Positions 47,653 to 57,625 of a stretch of DNA of 64,000 nt are shown here, in pieces. The position numbers were made by a program, and so were the translations under genes. The stretch lies in NCBI RefSeq assembly GCF_001428845.1, contig NZ_LMIU01000005.1, forward strand, positions 63,248 through 127,247. The letters run 5' to 3'. Below the pieces are notes generated by a model that was given only the letters and a program-made list of their open reading frames with translations, made no database searches and was not told the DNA's origin. This DNA is from Achromobacter sp. Root83 (GTDB taxonomy: Bacteria; Pseudomonadota; Gammaproteobacteria; Burkholderiales; Burkholderiaceae_B). Each line of letters opens with the position of its first letter. The stretch's first letter is position 1.

Positions 47653-50430
47653 ATGTCCAATCCGTCCCTGCTTGCCCCCGCCCTCGCCTGGTCCGGCCAT
47701 CTGCGCCGGCGCCTGGATGCCCACCCGGATCTGGCCGCCTGGCTGGCGCAAGCCGTGCGCAATCCGGTCACGCCCGCGTTGATGGCGCAATGGCAATCCG
47801 AGTTGGCCGGCGCCGGCGCGCCCGGCGTGCTGCCGATAGACGCCTGCCGCATGGTGCTGCGCAAATTGCGCGAGCGCGTCTTCAGCGTGCTCATCGTGCG
47901 CGACTTGACTGGCCAGGCGGAGCTTGAAGAAGTCGTCGGCGCCATGACTGCGCTGGCCGACATCGCGGTGGCTGCCGCCTATCGCAGCGTGGCCGCCGAC
48001 CTCGCTGCCGTCCATGGCGTGCCCCGCGACCCCGCCACGGGCAAGCCGCAAGAGATGCTCATCGTGGGCATGGGCAAGCTGGGCGGTTGCGAATTGAACG
48101 TGTCGTCCGACATCGACCTGATCATGCTGTACGGCGAGGAAGGGGAAACCGACGGCCCGCGCCGCATCAGCCACCACGAATTCTACGGCCGCCTGACGCG
48201 CCGGATGATGCCGGTGCTGTCCGAAGTGGACGCCAATGGCCAGGTGTTCCGGACCGACCTGCGCCTGCGCCCCGATGGCGACGCCGGCCCGCTGGCCTGG
48301 AGCCTCGATGCCCTGGAGCATTATCTGATCGGCCAGGGCCGCGAATGGGAGCGCTATGCCTGGCTCAAGGCGCGGCTGATGCCCGCCCAGGCATTCGAAG
48401 GCAGCGATTGCGCCGCGCAAGCGCGGCAACTGGAAAGTCTGCGGGTGCCCTTCGTCTATCGCAAGTATTTCGACTTCGACGCGCTGGCCGCGCTGCGCGC
48501 CTTGCGCGAACGCATCCGCCAGGATTGGCAGAGGCGCGCAAGCGCGCGCAACGGCATCGACAGCGCAAACAATATCAAGCTGGGCGATGGCGGCATCCGT
48601 GAGATCGAATTCGTGGTGCAGCTTGCCCAGCTCATCCGGGGCGGCCGCATGCCGGCCCTGCAGAAGCGCGGTTTGCTGGAGGCGCTTCATGCCGAACGCC
48701 TGGCCGGCCTGGTGCCCGAAGAAGACGCGCGGCGCCTGGAAGACGCCTACCGCTTCCTGCGCCGCACCGAGCATGCCCTGCAATACCGCGAAGACGAGCA
48801 GACTCACCTGCTGCCGGGCGACCCCTCCCTGCGCGCCGCCCTTGCCGCCGCACTGGGCATGAGCCCCGAGGACTTTGAACGCACGCTGGCCGAACACCGC
48901 ACCTTCGTCTCGCAGACCTTCCGCAACGTGTTCCGCATGGTGGGCATGGGCGAAGAAGAGCAGGCCCCCCCGGCAAGCGCCGCCGACACCGGCACGGGCC
49001 AAGACGAACCCGACAGCGAAAGCGAGCTGGCCGACCAGATCCGCCAGGCGTTTGGCGACGACGCGCAAGACCTGCTGCGCCGGGCCGAGACCCTGTCGGG
49101 CAGCCACCGCGTGCGAAGCCTGCCCGAAAGCAGCCGCCGCCGCATGGAAATCCTGCTTCCCGCGGCCCTGCGCGCGGCCTTGCAGACTCCCGCGCCGCGT
49201 GAGGCCGCCATCCGCCTGTTCGACCTGATCGAGAAGATCGCTCAACGCAGCGCCTACCTGGCGCTGCTGGCCGAGTATCCGGACACGCTTGCGCGCGTGG
49301 CGCGCATGGTTGCCGCCAGCCCCTGGGCCGCGCAGTACCTCACGCAACACCCCCTGCTGCTCGACAGCCTGATCGATTGGCGCACCCTTTTCGAGCCGCT
49401 GGACTTTGCCCAGATCGCCCGGCAACTGACGGCGGACCTGGATGCCTGCCGTCTGCCGGACGGCGCCCCGGACGTCGAGCGCCAGATGAACCTGATGCGC
49501 GACGTGCAGCGCCAGGCCAGTTTCCAATTGCTGGCGCAAGACCTGGAAGGCGAGCTCACGGTGGAAAAGCTGGCCGATCAGTTGTCGGCGCTGGCCGACC
49601 TGCTGCTGACCGAGACCATCCGCCGCGCCTGGCCGCTGGTGAACAAAGCGGAAGGCGCCGTGCCGCGCTTCGCCGTCATCGCCTACGGCAAGCTGGGCGG
49701 AAAGGAACTGGGCTACGCCTCCGACCTGGATCTGGTCTTCCTGTTCGACGACCCGCGCGAGGACGCCGCGGAAGTCTATGCCAAGCTGGGCCGGCGCATG
49801 TCGTCCTGGCTGTCGACCATGACCTCTTCCGGGCGGCTTTACGAAGTGGACCTGAGGCTGCGGCCGGATGGCGACGCGGGGCTGCTCGCCGTATCCATGG
49901 AAGCCTTCGAGCAGTATCAGCGCAAACACGCCTGGGCCTGGGAACACCAGGCGCTGACGCGGGCGCGCCATGCCGCCGGGGACGCGGACGTGGGCGCCCG
50001 ATTCGAAAAAATCCGCGAAGATATCCTGGTGTTGCCGCGCGATCCCGCTACGCTGCGCCAGGAAGTCCTGACGATGCGCGAGAAAATCAACGCCGGCCAT
50101 CCGAACACCAGCGACCGGTTCGACCTCAAACACGACCGTGGCGGCATGGTCGATGTGGAGTTCGTCACGCAATATCTGGTGCTCTGCTACGCCGGAACGC
50201 ATCCGCTGCTGGTGCGCAACCTGGGCAACATCGCGCTATTGCGCCTGGCGGGCGAAGCCGGGCTGATCCCCCCGGATCTGGCCTCCCGCGCGGGCGACGC
50301 CTACCGCACGCTACGCCGGGTCCAGCATCAATTGCGCATGCAAGGGGTGGAAAAGGCGCGCGTGGGGCCCGAGCAACTGCAGGAAGAGCGGACAGCCGTC
50401 AGGGAACTCTGGGCGGCCGTGCTGGGCTGA
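47653..50430 (+). CDS. glnE: Bifunctional glutamine synthetase adenylyltransferase/removase
   Basis: GlnE adds AMP to glutamine synthetase and removes it, under control of PII and glutamine. The 925-residue protein has two nucleotidyltransferase domains: [19 protein letters not shown] (about 138-156, deadenylylating half) and [20 protein letters not shown] (about 676-695, adenylylating half), each followed by a helical domain. Both DxD catalytic pairs (SDIDL, SDLDL) are present. The ATG at 47653 was chosen; a longer open frame starts before the divergent gene's 5' end. Confidence 0.97.
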   Translation: MSNPSLLAPALAWSGHLRRRLDAHPDLAAWLAQAVRNPVTPALMAQWQSELAGAGAPGVLPIDACRMVLRKLRERVFSVLIVRDLTGQAELEEVVGAMTALADIAVAAAYRSVAADLAAVHGVPRDPATGKPQEMLIVGMGKLGGCELNVSSDIDLIMLYGEEGETDGPRRISHHEFYGRLTRRMMPVLSEVDANGQVFRTDLRLRPDGDAGPLAWSLDALEHYLIGQGREWERYAWLKARLMPAQAFEGSDCAAQARQLESLRVPFVYRKYFDFDALAALRALRERIRQDWQRRASARNGIDSANNIKLGDGGIREIEFVVQLAQLIRGGRMPALQKRGLLEALHAERLAGLVPEEDARRLEDAYRFLRRTEHALQYREDEQTHLLPGDPSLRAALAAALGMSPEDFERTLAEHRTFVSQTFRNVFRMVGMGEEEQAPPASAADTGTGQDEPDSESELADQIRQAFGDDAQDLLRRAETLSGSHRVRSLPESSRRRMEILLPAALRAALQTPAPREAAIRLFDLIEKIAQRSAYLALLAEYPDTLARVARMVAASPWAAQYLTQHPLLLDSLIDWRTLFEPLDFAQIARQLTADLDACRLPDGAPDVERQMNLMRDVQRQASFQLLAQDLEGELTVEKLADQLSALADLLLTETIRRAWPLVNKAEGAVPRFAVIAYGKLGGKELGYASDLDLVFLFDDPREDAAEVYAKLGRRMSSWLSTMTSSGRLYEVDLRLRPDGDAGLLAVSMEAFEQYQRKHAWAWEHQALTRARHAAGDADVGARFEKIREDILVLPRDPATLRQEVLTMREKINAGHPNTSDRFDLKHDRGGMVDVEFVTQYLVLCYAGTHPLLVRNLGNIALLRLAGEAGLIPPDLASRAGDAYRTLRRVQHQLRMQGVEKARVGPEQLQEERTAVRELWAAVLG

Positions 50431-50550
50431 CCGCCGGCCACGCGAAAGCCAAGGGGGACAGGGCCGGGCAAAGCCATGGCGCCGCGCCCGCCCTCTTTGC
50501 GGCAACTCATCGTAAAATAAGGGGTTTTCCGCCTTCTTAGCTGCAAGCCC

Positions 50551-51225
50551 ATGTCCGAACTCGTGCGCCCCAAACTCGACCTGCCCCCCGGCCGCGGCAA
50601 GGTGCTGATGCATTCATGCTGCGCCCCCTGTTCCGGCGAAGTGATGGAAGCCATGACGGCATCCGGCATCGACTACGCGATCTACTTCTACAACCCGAAC
50701 ATCCATCCGGTCAAAGAATACGAAATCCGCAAGCAGGAGAACATCCGCTTCGCCGAGCAGCACGGCATCGAGTTCATCGATGCCGACTACGACATGGACA
50801 ACTGGTTCGACCGCGTCAAAGGCATGGAAAACGCGCCCGAGCGCGGTGAACGCTGCACGGCCTGCTTCGACATGCGTTTCGAGCGCACGGCGCTCTACGC
50901 CCACGAGCACGGCTTCGACACCATCACCAGTTCGCTGGGCATTTCGCGCTGGAAGGACATGAATCAGATCAACGGCTGCGGCGAACGCGCCGCCGCGCGT
51001 TACGACGACCTGATCTACTGGACCTACAACTGGCGCAAGGGTGGCGGCTCGGCCCGCATGATCGAAATCAGCAAGCGCGAGAACTTCTACCAGCAGGAAT
51101 ACTGCGGCTGCGTCTATTCGCTGCGCGACACCAACCGCCATCGCCGCTCGCAGGGCCGCGAACGCATCCACATCGGCGTCAAGTTCTACGGCAAGGAAGA
51201 CCTCATCAACGAGGAACTCCTCTAG
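50551..51225 (+). CDS. queH: Epoxyqueuosine reductase, QueH type
   Basis: The 224-residue protein makes the last step of queuosine synthesis in tRNA. The cluster-binding pattern is [11 protein letters not shown] (Cys23, Cys24, Cys27), and later Cys pairs lie in [11 protein letters not shown] and [16 protein letters not shown]. These fit QueH (DUF208), the cobalamin-independent alternative to QueG. It follows glnE by 120 bp with an AT-rich stretch, TAAAATAAGG, that could be part of a promoter. Confidence 0.95.
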   Translation: MSELVRPKLDLPPGRGKVLMHSCCAPCSGEVMEAMTASGIDYAIYFYNPNIHPVKEYEIRKQENIRFAEQHGIEFIDADYDMDNWFDRVKGMENAPERGERCTACFDMRFERTALYAHEHGFDTITSSLGISRWKDMNQINGCGERAAARYDDLIYWTYNWRKGGGSARMIEISKRENFYQQEYCGCVYSLRDTNRHRRSQGRERIHIGVKFYGKEDLINEELL

Positions 51226-51252
51226 GCGCCTGGCCGCAAAGCCGGCCAATAA

Positions 51253-51297
51253 GAAAAAAGCCCGGCGGACCGCGGCGCGCGCGTCCTGCCGGGCCTT
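51253..51297 (-). terminator. Terminator of the quinone oxidoreductase gene
   Basis: GCCCGGC-GGAC, loop of 12, GTCC-T-GCCGGGC: a two-part stem with a bulge, followed on the minus strand by TTTTTTC. It also stands just after queH. Confidence 0.75.
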
Positions 51298-51339
51298 GCG
51301 CGGCGCCCGGAGACCGGACGCGCGGATGGCAAGCAGCGA

Positions 51340-52329
51340 TCAATCCAGCATCAGCACGGTCGCGCCGGTCGTCTTGCGCGAGGCCAGCGCGGTCTGCGCT
51401 TCGCCCACCTGCTCCAGCGGATAGCGCTGGTCGATGCGAACCTTGATCTTCTTCTTCAGGACCAGGTCGAACAGCTCTTCGGATGCGGCCTGCAGCTTGG
51501 CCAGCGTATTCACATGGACGCCCAGCGACGGGCGGGTGACGTACAGGCTGCCCTTCTGGTTCAGCGTAGCCAGGTTGACGCCGGCCACCGGGCCGGAAGC
51601 ATTGCCGAAGCTGACCATCAGGCCGCGCGGCTCGATGCAGTCCAGCGACGTTTCCCAGGTGTCCTTGCCCACGCCGTCGTACACCACCGGCACCTTCTTG
51701 CCGCCGGTCAGTTCCAGCACGCGCTCGGCCACGTTTTCGCGCGAGTAGTCGATGGTTTCCCAGGCGCCGTTGGCGCGGGCCAGTTCGGCCTTTTCGGGGC
51801 TGGAGACCGTGCCGATCAGCTTCACGCCCAGGGCCTTGGCCCATTGGCATGCGATCAGGCCGACGCCGCCGGCGGCGGCATGGAACAGAATGGTTTCGCC
51901 GCCCTGCAGGCGGTAGGTCTGGCGGAACAGATACTGAACCGTCAGGCCCTTGAGCATCAGCGCGGCGGCCTCGTCGAAGCCGATGCCCTTCGGCACTTTG
52001 ACGACCTGGACGGCGGGCACATTGCGCGCCTTGGCGTAGGCGCCGATGGGGCTCTGGCCGTAGGCGACGCGGTCGCCCTTCTTCAGGTGCTTGACGTCGG
52101 CGCCCACGGCGGTCACGACGCCCGCGCCCTCGAAGCCGAGGCCGTGCGGCAGCGGATGCGGATACAAGCCCGTGCGGAAATAGATATCGATGAAGTTCAG
52201 ACCCGCGGCGTGCTGCTCGATCGTGACTTCATTGGCGGCGGGCGGAGGCACTTCGACCTCGACCAGCTTCAGGACTTCGGGACCACCGTGCTGCTCGATA
52301 CGAATTGCCTTGACGAGATTGCTGGCCAT
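51340..52329 (-). CDS. NADPH:quinone oxidoreductase (zeta-crystallin type)
   Basis: The 329-residue MDR-superfamily enzyme lacks the zinc ligands of alcohol dehydrogenases. It starts with IEQHGGPEVLKLVEVEVPPP and has AAGLNFIDIYFRTGLYPHPL (about 46-65), the Rossmann motif HAAAGGVGLIACQWAKALG (about 149-167) and GSLYVTRPSLG. This matches QOR, which reduces quinones. A strong AAGGAGG site lies before the ATG. It is downstream of an EamA transporter gene on the same strand (gap of 50 bp). Confidence 0.93.
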   Translation of the reverse strand: MASNLVKAIRIEQHGGPEVLKLVEVEVPPPAANEVTIEQHAAGLNFIDIYFRTGLYPHPLPHGLGFEGAGVVTAVGADVKHLKKGDRVAYGQSPIGAYAKARNVPAVQVVKVPKGIGFDEAAALMLKGLTVQYLFRQTYRLQGGETILFHAAAGGVGLIACQWAKALGVKLIGTVSSPEKAELARANGAWETIDYSRENVAERVLELTGGKKVPVVYDGVGKDTWETSLDCIEPRGLMVSFGNASGPVAGVNLATLNQKGSLYVTRPSLGVHVNTLAKLQAASEELFDLVLKKKIKVRIDQRYPLEQVGEAQTALASRKTTGATVLMLD

Positions 52330-52379
52330 GCTGGCCTCCTTTTATGGGAAATAATGCGACACAACGAGAAAACCAGACT

Positions 52380-53360
52380 TCAACGCGGCGGCGGCGCGCC
52401 GCCTTGCGCGGCGGACCCGCGCCCGCCGGCGCAGCCCCCCATCAGCGCGAACACCCCCGCCAGCACCAATGCGGTTCCCGCCATCTGCCAGACAGTGATG
52501 GGTTCGTCCAGGAACCACGACGCCAGGAACAGGACCGACACCGGCCCCACCATCCCCAGCAGCGACGCGGTCGGGGCGCCAATCAGCGACACCGCCCACA
52601 TCAGCATGAATACCGGCACCACCGTATTCAGCGTGGCGTGAATGATCGAATAACCGTAGACCCCGATGGGCTGGATCAGCATCGACGCGGGATGCACCAG
52701 AAAGAACTGGATGATGCAGGCCACGCACGACACCAGCATGGCGTACGCCACCAGGCGCGTGGGGCCGATACGCTTGATCAGTTCTCCGGAACAGATCAGG
52801 TACACAGAATAGCTTGCCGCCGAACCGAAAACGAACAAAGACCCTAACAGCACCTCGCTGCCGCCGCCGAACGACAGATCATGCGCGAACACCAGCACCA
52901 CGCCGGCGTAAGACAGCACCATGGCCATCCATTGCCTGCGCTCGATCGGCCGCTTGAACCAGAATGCCGACAGCAGCACAACCAGCGACGGCGACAAAAA
53001 CAGGATCAGCCGCTCCAGGCTGGCGGTGATGTATCGCAGCCCCAGGAAGTCCAGGAAGCTCGACAGGTAATAGCCCAGCAGCCCCAGGACGCACACCTGC
53101 AGGCGTTCCTTGGCCGTCAGGGCAACGATCTCGCCGCGTGCCGCAAGGCGCGACTGATGCCACGCCACCGCCGCGAAGAACGGCATGGCGAACAGCATGC
53201 GAAAGGCGATCAGGGTGACTGCGTCGATACCATAGCGGTAGGTGAACTTGACGACGATGGCCTTGGCGGAAAAGAGGACCGCGCCAAGCATCGCCATGGC
53301 TATCCCGGCGGCGCGGCCGGAAGGCCGCAGGACCGGCGTAAGCTTGGCAATACGATTCAT
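52380..53360 (-). CDS. EamA-family (DMT) transporter
   Basis: The 326-residue protein has ten transmembrane helices in two EamA repeats: first repeat from AAGIAMAMLGAVLFSAKAIV, second from LLGSLFVFGSAASYSVYLIC. Members export amino acids, metabolites or drugs; substrate unknown. It is transcribed away from a second EamA gene (82-bp gap), and the QOR gene follows it. Near the C-terminus MGGCAGGRGSAAQGG is a hydrophilic tail. Confidence 0.9.
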   Translation of the reverse strand: MNRIAKLTPVLRPSGRAAGIAMAMLGAVLFSAKAIVVKFTYRYGIDAVTLIAFRMLFAMPFFAAVAWHQSRLAARGEIVALTAKERLQVCVLGLLGYYLSSFLDFLGLRYITASLERLILFLSPSLVVLLSAFWFKRPIERRQWMAMVLSYAGVVLVFAHDLSFGGGSEVLLGSLFVFGSAASYSVYLICSGELIKRIGPTRLVAYAMLVSCVACIIQFFLVHPASMLIQPIGVYGYSIIHATLNTVVPVFMLMWAVSLIGAPTASLLGMVGPVSVLFLASWFLDEPITVWQMAGTALVLAGVFALMGGCAGGRGSAAQGGAPPPR

Positions 53361-53443
53361 GCGATGATTTTAAGTTCAGCGCAAAAATAATTGCACGCTT
53401 CTCGCCCGCTTTTTGGCCATATTTCCCCAAGCTCCCTCCACGC

Positions 53444-54340
53444 ATGACCCGACATCGCGCTCTGACTTATATCCATATTGCCGCCGTGCTATTCGGCCTG
53501 ACCGGCGTTTTCGGGGAACTGATCCAGGCCAGCGCCGCCGTCATCACCCTGGGACGGGCCGTGTTCGCGGTCATCTCGCTGGGAATCTTTGCGCGCATGC
53601 GGCGCAAGCCGCTGCTGGGCGCGCTGACGCCCGCGCAACTGTTCGTGCTGGTGATCGCCGGCGTGTTGCTGGCGGCGCACTGGGTGACCTTCTTCATTTC
53701 CGTGAAGGTGGGCGGCATCGCCATCGCGACACTGGGCTTCGCCAGCTTCCCGGCCTTCATCACGCTATTCGAGGGCCTGATATTCCGCGAACGCGTCCGC
53801 ATGGCGGAATGGCTGCTGCTTGGCCTCGTGACCGCTGGCCTGGTGCTGGTCACGCCTTCGTTCGACCTGGCGGACCAGGGCACCATCGGCCTGGCCTGGG
53901 GCCTGCTGTCGGGCCTCAGCTTCGCGCTGCTCGCCTTGAGCAATCGCCGCTCGGCGTCCGGCATGGATCCGATGCAGGTGGCATGCTGGCAGAATCTGGT
54001 GGTCGCGCTGGTGATGGTGCCCTTCGCCGTCGGCCAGTTGCCCGCCTTGCCCGCCGTGGACTGGTTGTGGCTGGCGCTGCTGGGCGTCTTCTGCACCGGG
54101 CTGTCGCACTATCTGTTCGTGTCCAGCCTGACCCGGCTGAATGCGCGCAGCGCGGGCCTCGTGATCGCCCTGGAACCTGTCTACGCCATCGCCTTTGCCT
54201 GGATGCTGTTCAGCCAGGAGCCCACCCCTCGCATGATGGCCGGCGCCGCCCTCATCGTTGCCGCCATCGTCTGGTCCGGATTGCGCAAGCAGCCTCCCGC
54301 CGCGGCGGACTCCGCAACCGCCTCCCAGACACAGCCTTGA
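53444..54340 (+). CDS. EamA-family (DMT) transporter
   Basis: The 298-residue protein has ten transmembrane helices in two EamA repeats, beginning ALTYIHIAAVLFGLTGVFGE and LAWGLLSGLSFALLALSNRR. ALEPVYAIAFAWMLFSQEP near residue 245 is a common motif of the family. Substrate unknown. Its stop overlaps the -35 of the marR promoter, so the two genes are tightly packed but separately controlled. Confidence 0.92.
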   Translation: MTRHRALTYIHIAAVLFGLTGVFGELIQASAAVITLGRAVFAVISLGIFARMRRKPLLGALTPAQLFVLVIAGVLLAAHWVTFFISVKVGGIAIATLGFASFPAFITLFEGLIFRERVRMAEWLLLGLVTAGLVLVTPSFDLADQGTIGLAWGLLSGLSFALLALSNRRSASGMDPMQVACWQNLVVALVMVPFAVGQLPALPAVDWLWLALLGVFCTGLSHYLFVSSLTRLNARSAGLVIALEPVYAIAFAWMLFSQEPTPRMMAGAALIVAAIVWSGLRKQPPAAADSATASQTQP

Positions 54341-54365
54341 CAATAACTGACTAGGCAGCTAAATT
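54337..54365 (+). promoter_or_regulatory. marR promoter with operator in the spacer
   Basis: TTGACA (54337-54342), 17 bp, TAAATT (54360-54365). The spacer holds TGACTAGGCAG (54348-54358), an instance of the TGnCTAGnCA palindrome. The expected transcript start coincides with the marR ATG at 54372, so a leaderless mRNA is predicted. Confidence 0.72.
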
Positions 54366-54371
54366 TGGCGC

Positions 54372-54887
54372 ATGACTGCCGCCCCGCCCCCATCCACGCC
54401 CGAATCCGCCGATACGCCCGTCCACTACCGCAATGACACGCGGTGCATGGCGGAAGACAACGCCGGCTTCCTGATCAAGCTGGCTTACCATTCCCTGACC
54501 CGGATGCTGGACCAGGAGATGGCCCCGCTGGACCTCACCGCCATGCAATGGCGGCCCCTGGCCATGGTGTTTTTGGGCCGCGCCGACACGCCGGCCGAAC
54601 TGGCCCGCCTGAACGATATGGACACCGGCGCAATGACGCGCGCGCTGGACCGCCTGGAGGCCAAGGGCCTGCTCCGCCGCAACCGCAGCCAGGAAGACCG
54701 GCGGGTGGTCAAGATCGAACTGACCGAGCTGGGCGAGGCCAAGGCCCGCGACATCCCCCCCAATATCGCGCGCGCGCTCAATCACCATCTGCGGGGTTTT
54801 TCAACCGGCGAAGTCGCCCAGCTCATGCATTTTCTGCGCAGAATGATCGCCAACGGGTCTGGGCCCGCCTCTCCGCCCGAACGCTGA
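54372..54887 (+). CDS. MarR-family repressor of the efflux operon
   Basis: The 171-residue protein has a MarR winged helix at about residues 60-115 (TPAELARLNDMDTGAMTRAL for the recognition helix, then LEAKGLLRRNRSQEDRRVV for the wing) flanked by dimer helices. It lies directly before the tripartite efflux genes. The same palindrome is found in its own promoter and in the efflux promoter, so it is probably a repressor of both. The ligand is unknown; the pump suggests a hydrophobic drug, uncoupler or phenolic. Confidence 0.92.
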   Translation: MTAAPPPSTPESADTPVHYRNDTRCMAEDNAGFLIKLAYHSLTRMLDQEMAPLDLTAMQWRPLAMVFLGRADTPAELARLNDMDTGAMTRALDRLEAKGLLRRNRSQEDRRVVKIELTELGEAKARDIPPNIARALNHHLRGFSTGEVAQLMHFLRRMIANGSGPASPPER

Positions 54888-54932
54888 CCGGCACGGCCGT
54901 AGACGCCCGCTCCTGCAGAGCCGGGCATTATT

Positions 54933-54961
54933 TTGGCATAATAACTGCCTAGTCAAATACA
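54933..54961 (+). promoter_or_regulatory. Efflux operon promoter with operator in the spacer
   Basis: TTGGCA (54933-54938), 17 bp, AATACA (54956-54961). The spacer holds CTGCCTAGTCA (54945-54955), the reverse complement of the site before marR. The -10 is weak but the geometry equals that of the marR promoter. Confidence 0.62.
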
Positions 54962-54993
54962 GATTAATCAATTACTTTCAGCAAACAGTCAGG

Positions 54994-56409
54994 ATGAAAC
55001 GCTTTCTTTCTACCGTATTGGTGCTGGCCCTGAGCGGTTGCGCTCTGATGGACGCCGGCCCCCCGCCCGTGGCGGCGCTGGATGCGGCCAAGCTGGGATT
55101 GACCGGCCAGGCCGCCGAATGGCCCGCCACGCAATGGTGGGAACGCTATGGCGACCCGCAACTGAACGCGCTGCTGACCGACGCGCTGGCCAACAGCCCG
55201 TCGATGAGCGCGGCGCAAGCCCGCCTGGCCAGGGCCAACGCCGCGGTCGGTACCGCCCAGGCTCCCCTGCTGCCAAGCGTGGACGCGAACTATGCGCTGA
55301 CCCGTGAGCATCTGTCCAAGGATTACATCTATCCCGCCCCGCTGGGCGGTTCGGTGGTCAGCAACAACCGGCTCGCGCTGGACTTCAGCTACGAGCTGGA
55401 TTTCTGGGGCAAGAACCGTTCGCGCCTGCAGTCCGCGGTATCGCAGCAGGAAGCCGCCGCCGCCGACGCGCAGGCGGCGCGCAACATGCTGGCCAGCGCA
55501 ACCGTGCGCGCCTACCTCAACCTGCAGAATGCGTTTGCCCAACGCGACGTGCTCAACCGTGTGCTCGCGCAACGCGCCGAGGTGCTGTCGCTGACGCAGG
55601 GCCGGTATTCGGCCGGACTCGATACCCAGGTAGAGGTCAAGCAGGCCGAATCGTCGCTCGCCGCCGGCAAGGTGGAATTGACGCAGACCGAGACCACGCT
55701 GGCGCAGTTGCGCAACCAGGTCGCGGCGCTGGCCGGTGCAGGTCCGCAGCGCGGCCAAGCCCTGACCGCCGTGGCGCTGACCGTCCCCGCCGGCGGCGTG
55801 CCGGCCAGCATCCCGCTGGATCTGCTGGGCCATCGCCCCGACGTCACCGCCGCCCGCTGGCGCGCCGAGTCGGCGCGTCACGCGATCGACAGCGCCAAGG
55901 CCGAGTTCTATCCCAATGTGAACCTGGCCGCGTTCGTCGGCTTCCAGGCCCTGGGCACGGGCAACCTGCTGGGCGCCGATGCCCGCATGGCCGGTTTCGG
56001 CCCCGCCGTGACCCTGCCGATCTTCCACGGCGGAGAGCTCAATGCCAACCTGGCGGGCCGCCGCGCCGACGCCGACCTGGCCGTGTCCGACTACAACCAG
56101 ACCGTGATCGACGCGGTGCATCAGGTTGCCGATGCGCTGGACGGCCTGCGCCTGCTCGACCAGGAAAAGGCGCAGCAACGCCAGGCGCGCGAAGCCATCG
56201 AGGCGGCGTACGACCTGGCCGTCAAGCGCTACAAGGCCGGCATGGGCAACTACATCACCGTGCTGATCGCGCAGACGGGCGTGCTGACCCAGGCCCGCCT
56301 GGACACCGACCTGCGCATCCGCGCCTATCAGCTCGACGCCAATCTGGCCACGGCGCTGGGCGGCGGTTACGCCCCCCGCGCCGAGCCCGCCCCGAACCCC
56401 ATTCATTGA
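54994..56409 (+). CDS. Outer-membrane efflux lipoprotein (NodT/OprM family)
   Basis: The 471-residue protein has a lipobox (LSGCALMDAG) and the two outer-membrane efflux repeats: PQLNALLTDALANSPSMSAAQARL-type start, FSYELDFWGKNRS (about 131-143), and the second repeat with RPDVTAARWRAESARHAIDS (about 281-300). It forms the TolC-like trimer duct for the HlyD/MFS pump encoded downstream. Spacing to the next gene is 22 bp. Confidence 0.95.
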   Translation: MKRFLSTVLVLALSGCALMDAGPPPVAALDAAKLGLTGQAAEWPATQWWERYGDPQLNALLTDALANSPSMSAAQARLARANAAVGTAQAPLLPSVDANYALTREHLSKDYIYPAPLGGSVVSNNRLALDFSYELDFWGKNRSRLQSAVSQQEAAAADAQAARNMLASATVRAYLNLQNAFAQRDVLNRVLAQRAEVLSLTQGRYSAGLDTQVEVKQAESSLAAGKVELTQTETTLAQLRNQVAALAGAGPQRGQALTAVALTVPAGGVPASIPLDLLGHRPDVTAARWRAESARHAIDSAKAEFYPNVNLAAFVGFQALGTGNLLGADARMAGFGPAVTLPIFHGGELNANLAGRRADADLAVSDYNQTVIDAVHQVADALDGLRLLDQEKAQQRQAREAIEAAYDLAVKRYKAGMGNYITVLIAQTGVLTQARLDTDLRIRAYQLDANLATALGGGYAPRAEPAPNPIH

Positions 56410-56431
56410 ACGATCCCCGGATTCAGACGTC

Positions 56432-57625
56432 ATGAACGCTGCCACCCCCAAGACCCACCCCGCCCGGAAACGCCTGCTGCTCACGGCATCCGGGGTATTC
56501 ATTGTTGCCGCGATCGCCTACGGCATCTGGTGGGCGCTGTTCGGCGCCCATTTCGAAAGCACCGACGACGCCTATGTGCACGGGAATCTGGTGCAGATCA
56601 CCCCTCAGGTCCCCGGGACCGTCGTGGCGATCGAAGCCGATGACACCGAGACCGTCGCCGCCGGCCAGCCCCTGGTCAGGCTGGATCCCGCCGACACCGA
56701 CATCGCCCTGCAGCAGGCAGAGGCCAAGCTGGCGCAAATGGTGCGCCAGGTGCGGACCTACTACGTGCAGAACGATGCGCTGGCCGCCGATGTCGACCTG
56801 CGCAACGCCGACATCCTGCGCGCGCAGGCGGAACTGACCCGCGCGCAAAGCGACGTCAACCGGCGCCAGCAACTGGCCAAATCGGGCGGCGTCAGCGGCG
56901 AAGAGATCCTGCACGCCGAAGCGGCCTTGAAGTCCGCTCAATCCGGCCTGGCTCAGGCCAAGGCCGCCCTCGCCGCCTCGCGGGCCAAGCTGGCGACCAA
57001 CCAGGCCTTGACGCAAGGCACCTCGGTTGCCAACCATCCCGACGTGCGCCAGGCGGCAGCCGGTCTGCGCAACGCCTGGCTTGCACAGTCGCGCACCGTG
57101 CTGCCCGCCCCGGTCGGCGGCGTCATCGCGCGCCGCAGCGTTCAGGTGGGCCAGCGCGTCGCCCCCGGCGCCGCCCTGATGACCGTGGTTCCGCTGGACC
57201 AGGTCTGGGTTGAAGCCAACTTCAAGGAAGGCCAGCTTCGCAAGATGCGCATTGGCCAGCCGGTCCAGATGGTGGCCGACCTGTACGGCAGTTCGGTGAC
57301 CTACCACGGCACGGTCGCCGGCCTGGATGCCGGCACGGGCAGCGCCTTCGCGCTGCTGCCGGCCCAGAACGCCACCGGCAACTGGATCAAGGTGGTGCAG
57401 CGCGTGCCCGTGCGCATCCTGCTGGATCCCGAAGACCTGAAGAAACATCCCCTGCGCGTTGGCCTGTCCATGGACGTCGAAGTCGACGTGGGCAAGCAGG
57501 AGGGCGAGCCGCTGACGCAAGCCGCGCGCAAGGAACCCGCGTGGTCGACCCGCGCCTTCGAACCCGCGCACGATGAAGTCGACACCATGATCAGCAAGAT
57601 CATCGAGGCCAACCTCGCATCATGA
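56432..57625 (+). CDS. Membrane fusion protein, EmrA/HlyD family
   Basis: The 397-residue periplasmic adaptor has one N-terminal transmembrane helix (LLLTASGVFIVAAIAYGIWW), a lipoyl half-motif (STDDAYVHGNLVQITPQVPG at 47-66), a coiled-coil hairpin (about 95-205) and a second lipoyl half (LPAPVGGVIARRSVQVGQRV at about 224-243), then a beta-barrel with VWVEANFKEGQLRKMRIGQP. This is EmrA-like. It overlaps the MFS gene by 4 bp. Confidence 0.95.
   Translation: MNAATPKTHPARKRLLLTASGVFIVAAIAYGIWWALFGAHFESTDDAYVHGNLVQITPQVPGTVVAIEADDTETVAAGQPLVRLDPADTDIALQQAEAKLAQMVRQVRTYYVQNDALAADVDLRNADILRAQAELTRAQSDVNRRQQLAKSGGVSGEEILHAEAALKSAQSGLAQAKAALAASRAKLATNQALTQGTSVANHPDVRQAAAGLRNAWLAQSRTVLPAPVGGVIARRSVQVGQRVAPGAALMTVVPLDQVWVEANFKEGQLRKMRIGQPVQMVADLYGSSVTYHGTVAGLDAGTGSAFALLPAQNATGNWIKVVQRVPVRILLDPEDLKKHPLRVGLSMDVEVDVGKQEGEPLTQAARKEPAWSTRAFEPAHDEVDTMISKIIEANLAS

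Noticed and set aside
47647-50202. An 851-codon open frame antisense to glnE
   Set aside because: Same composition bias; the sense strand encodes GlnE with both catalytic domains intact.
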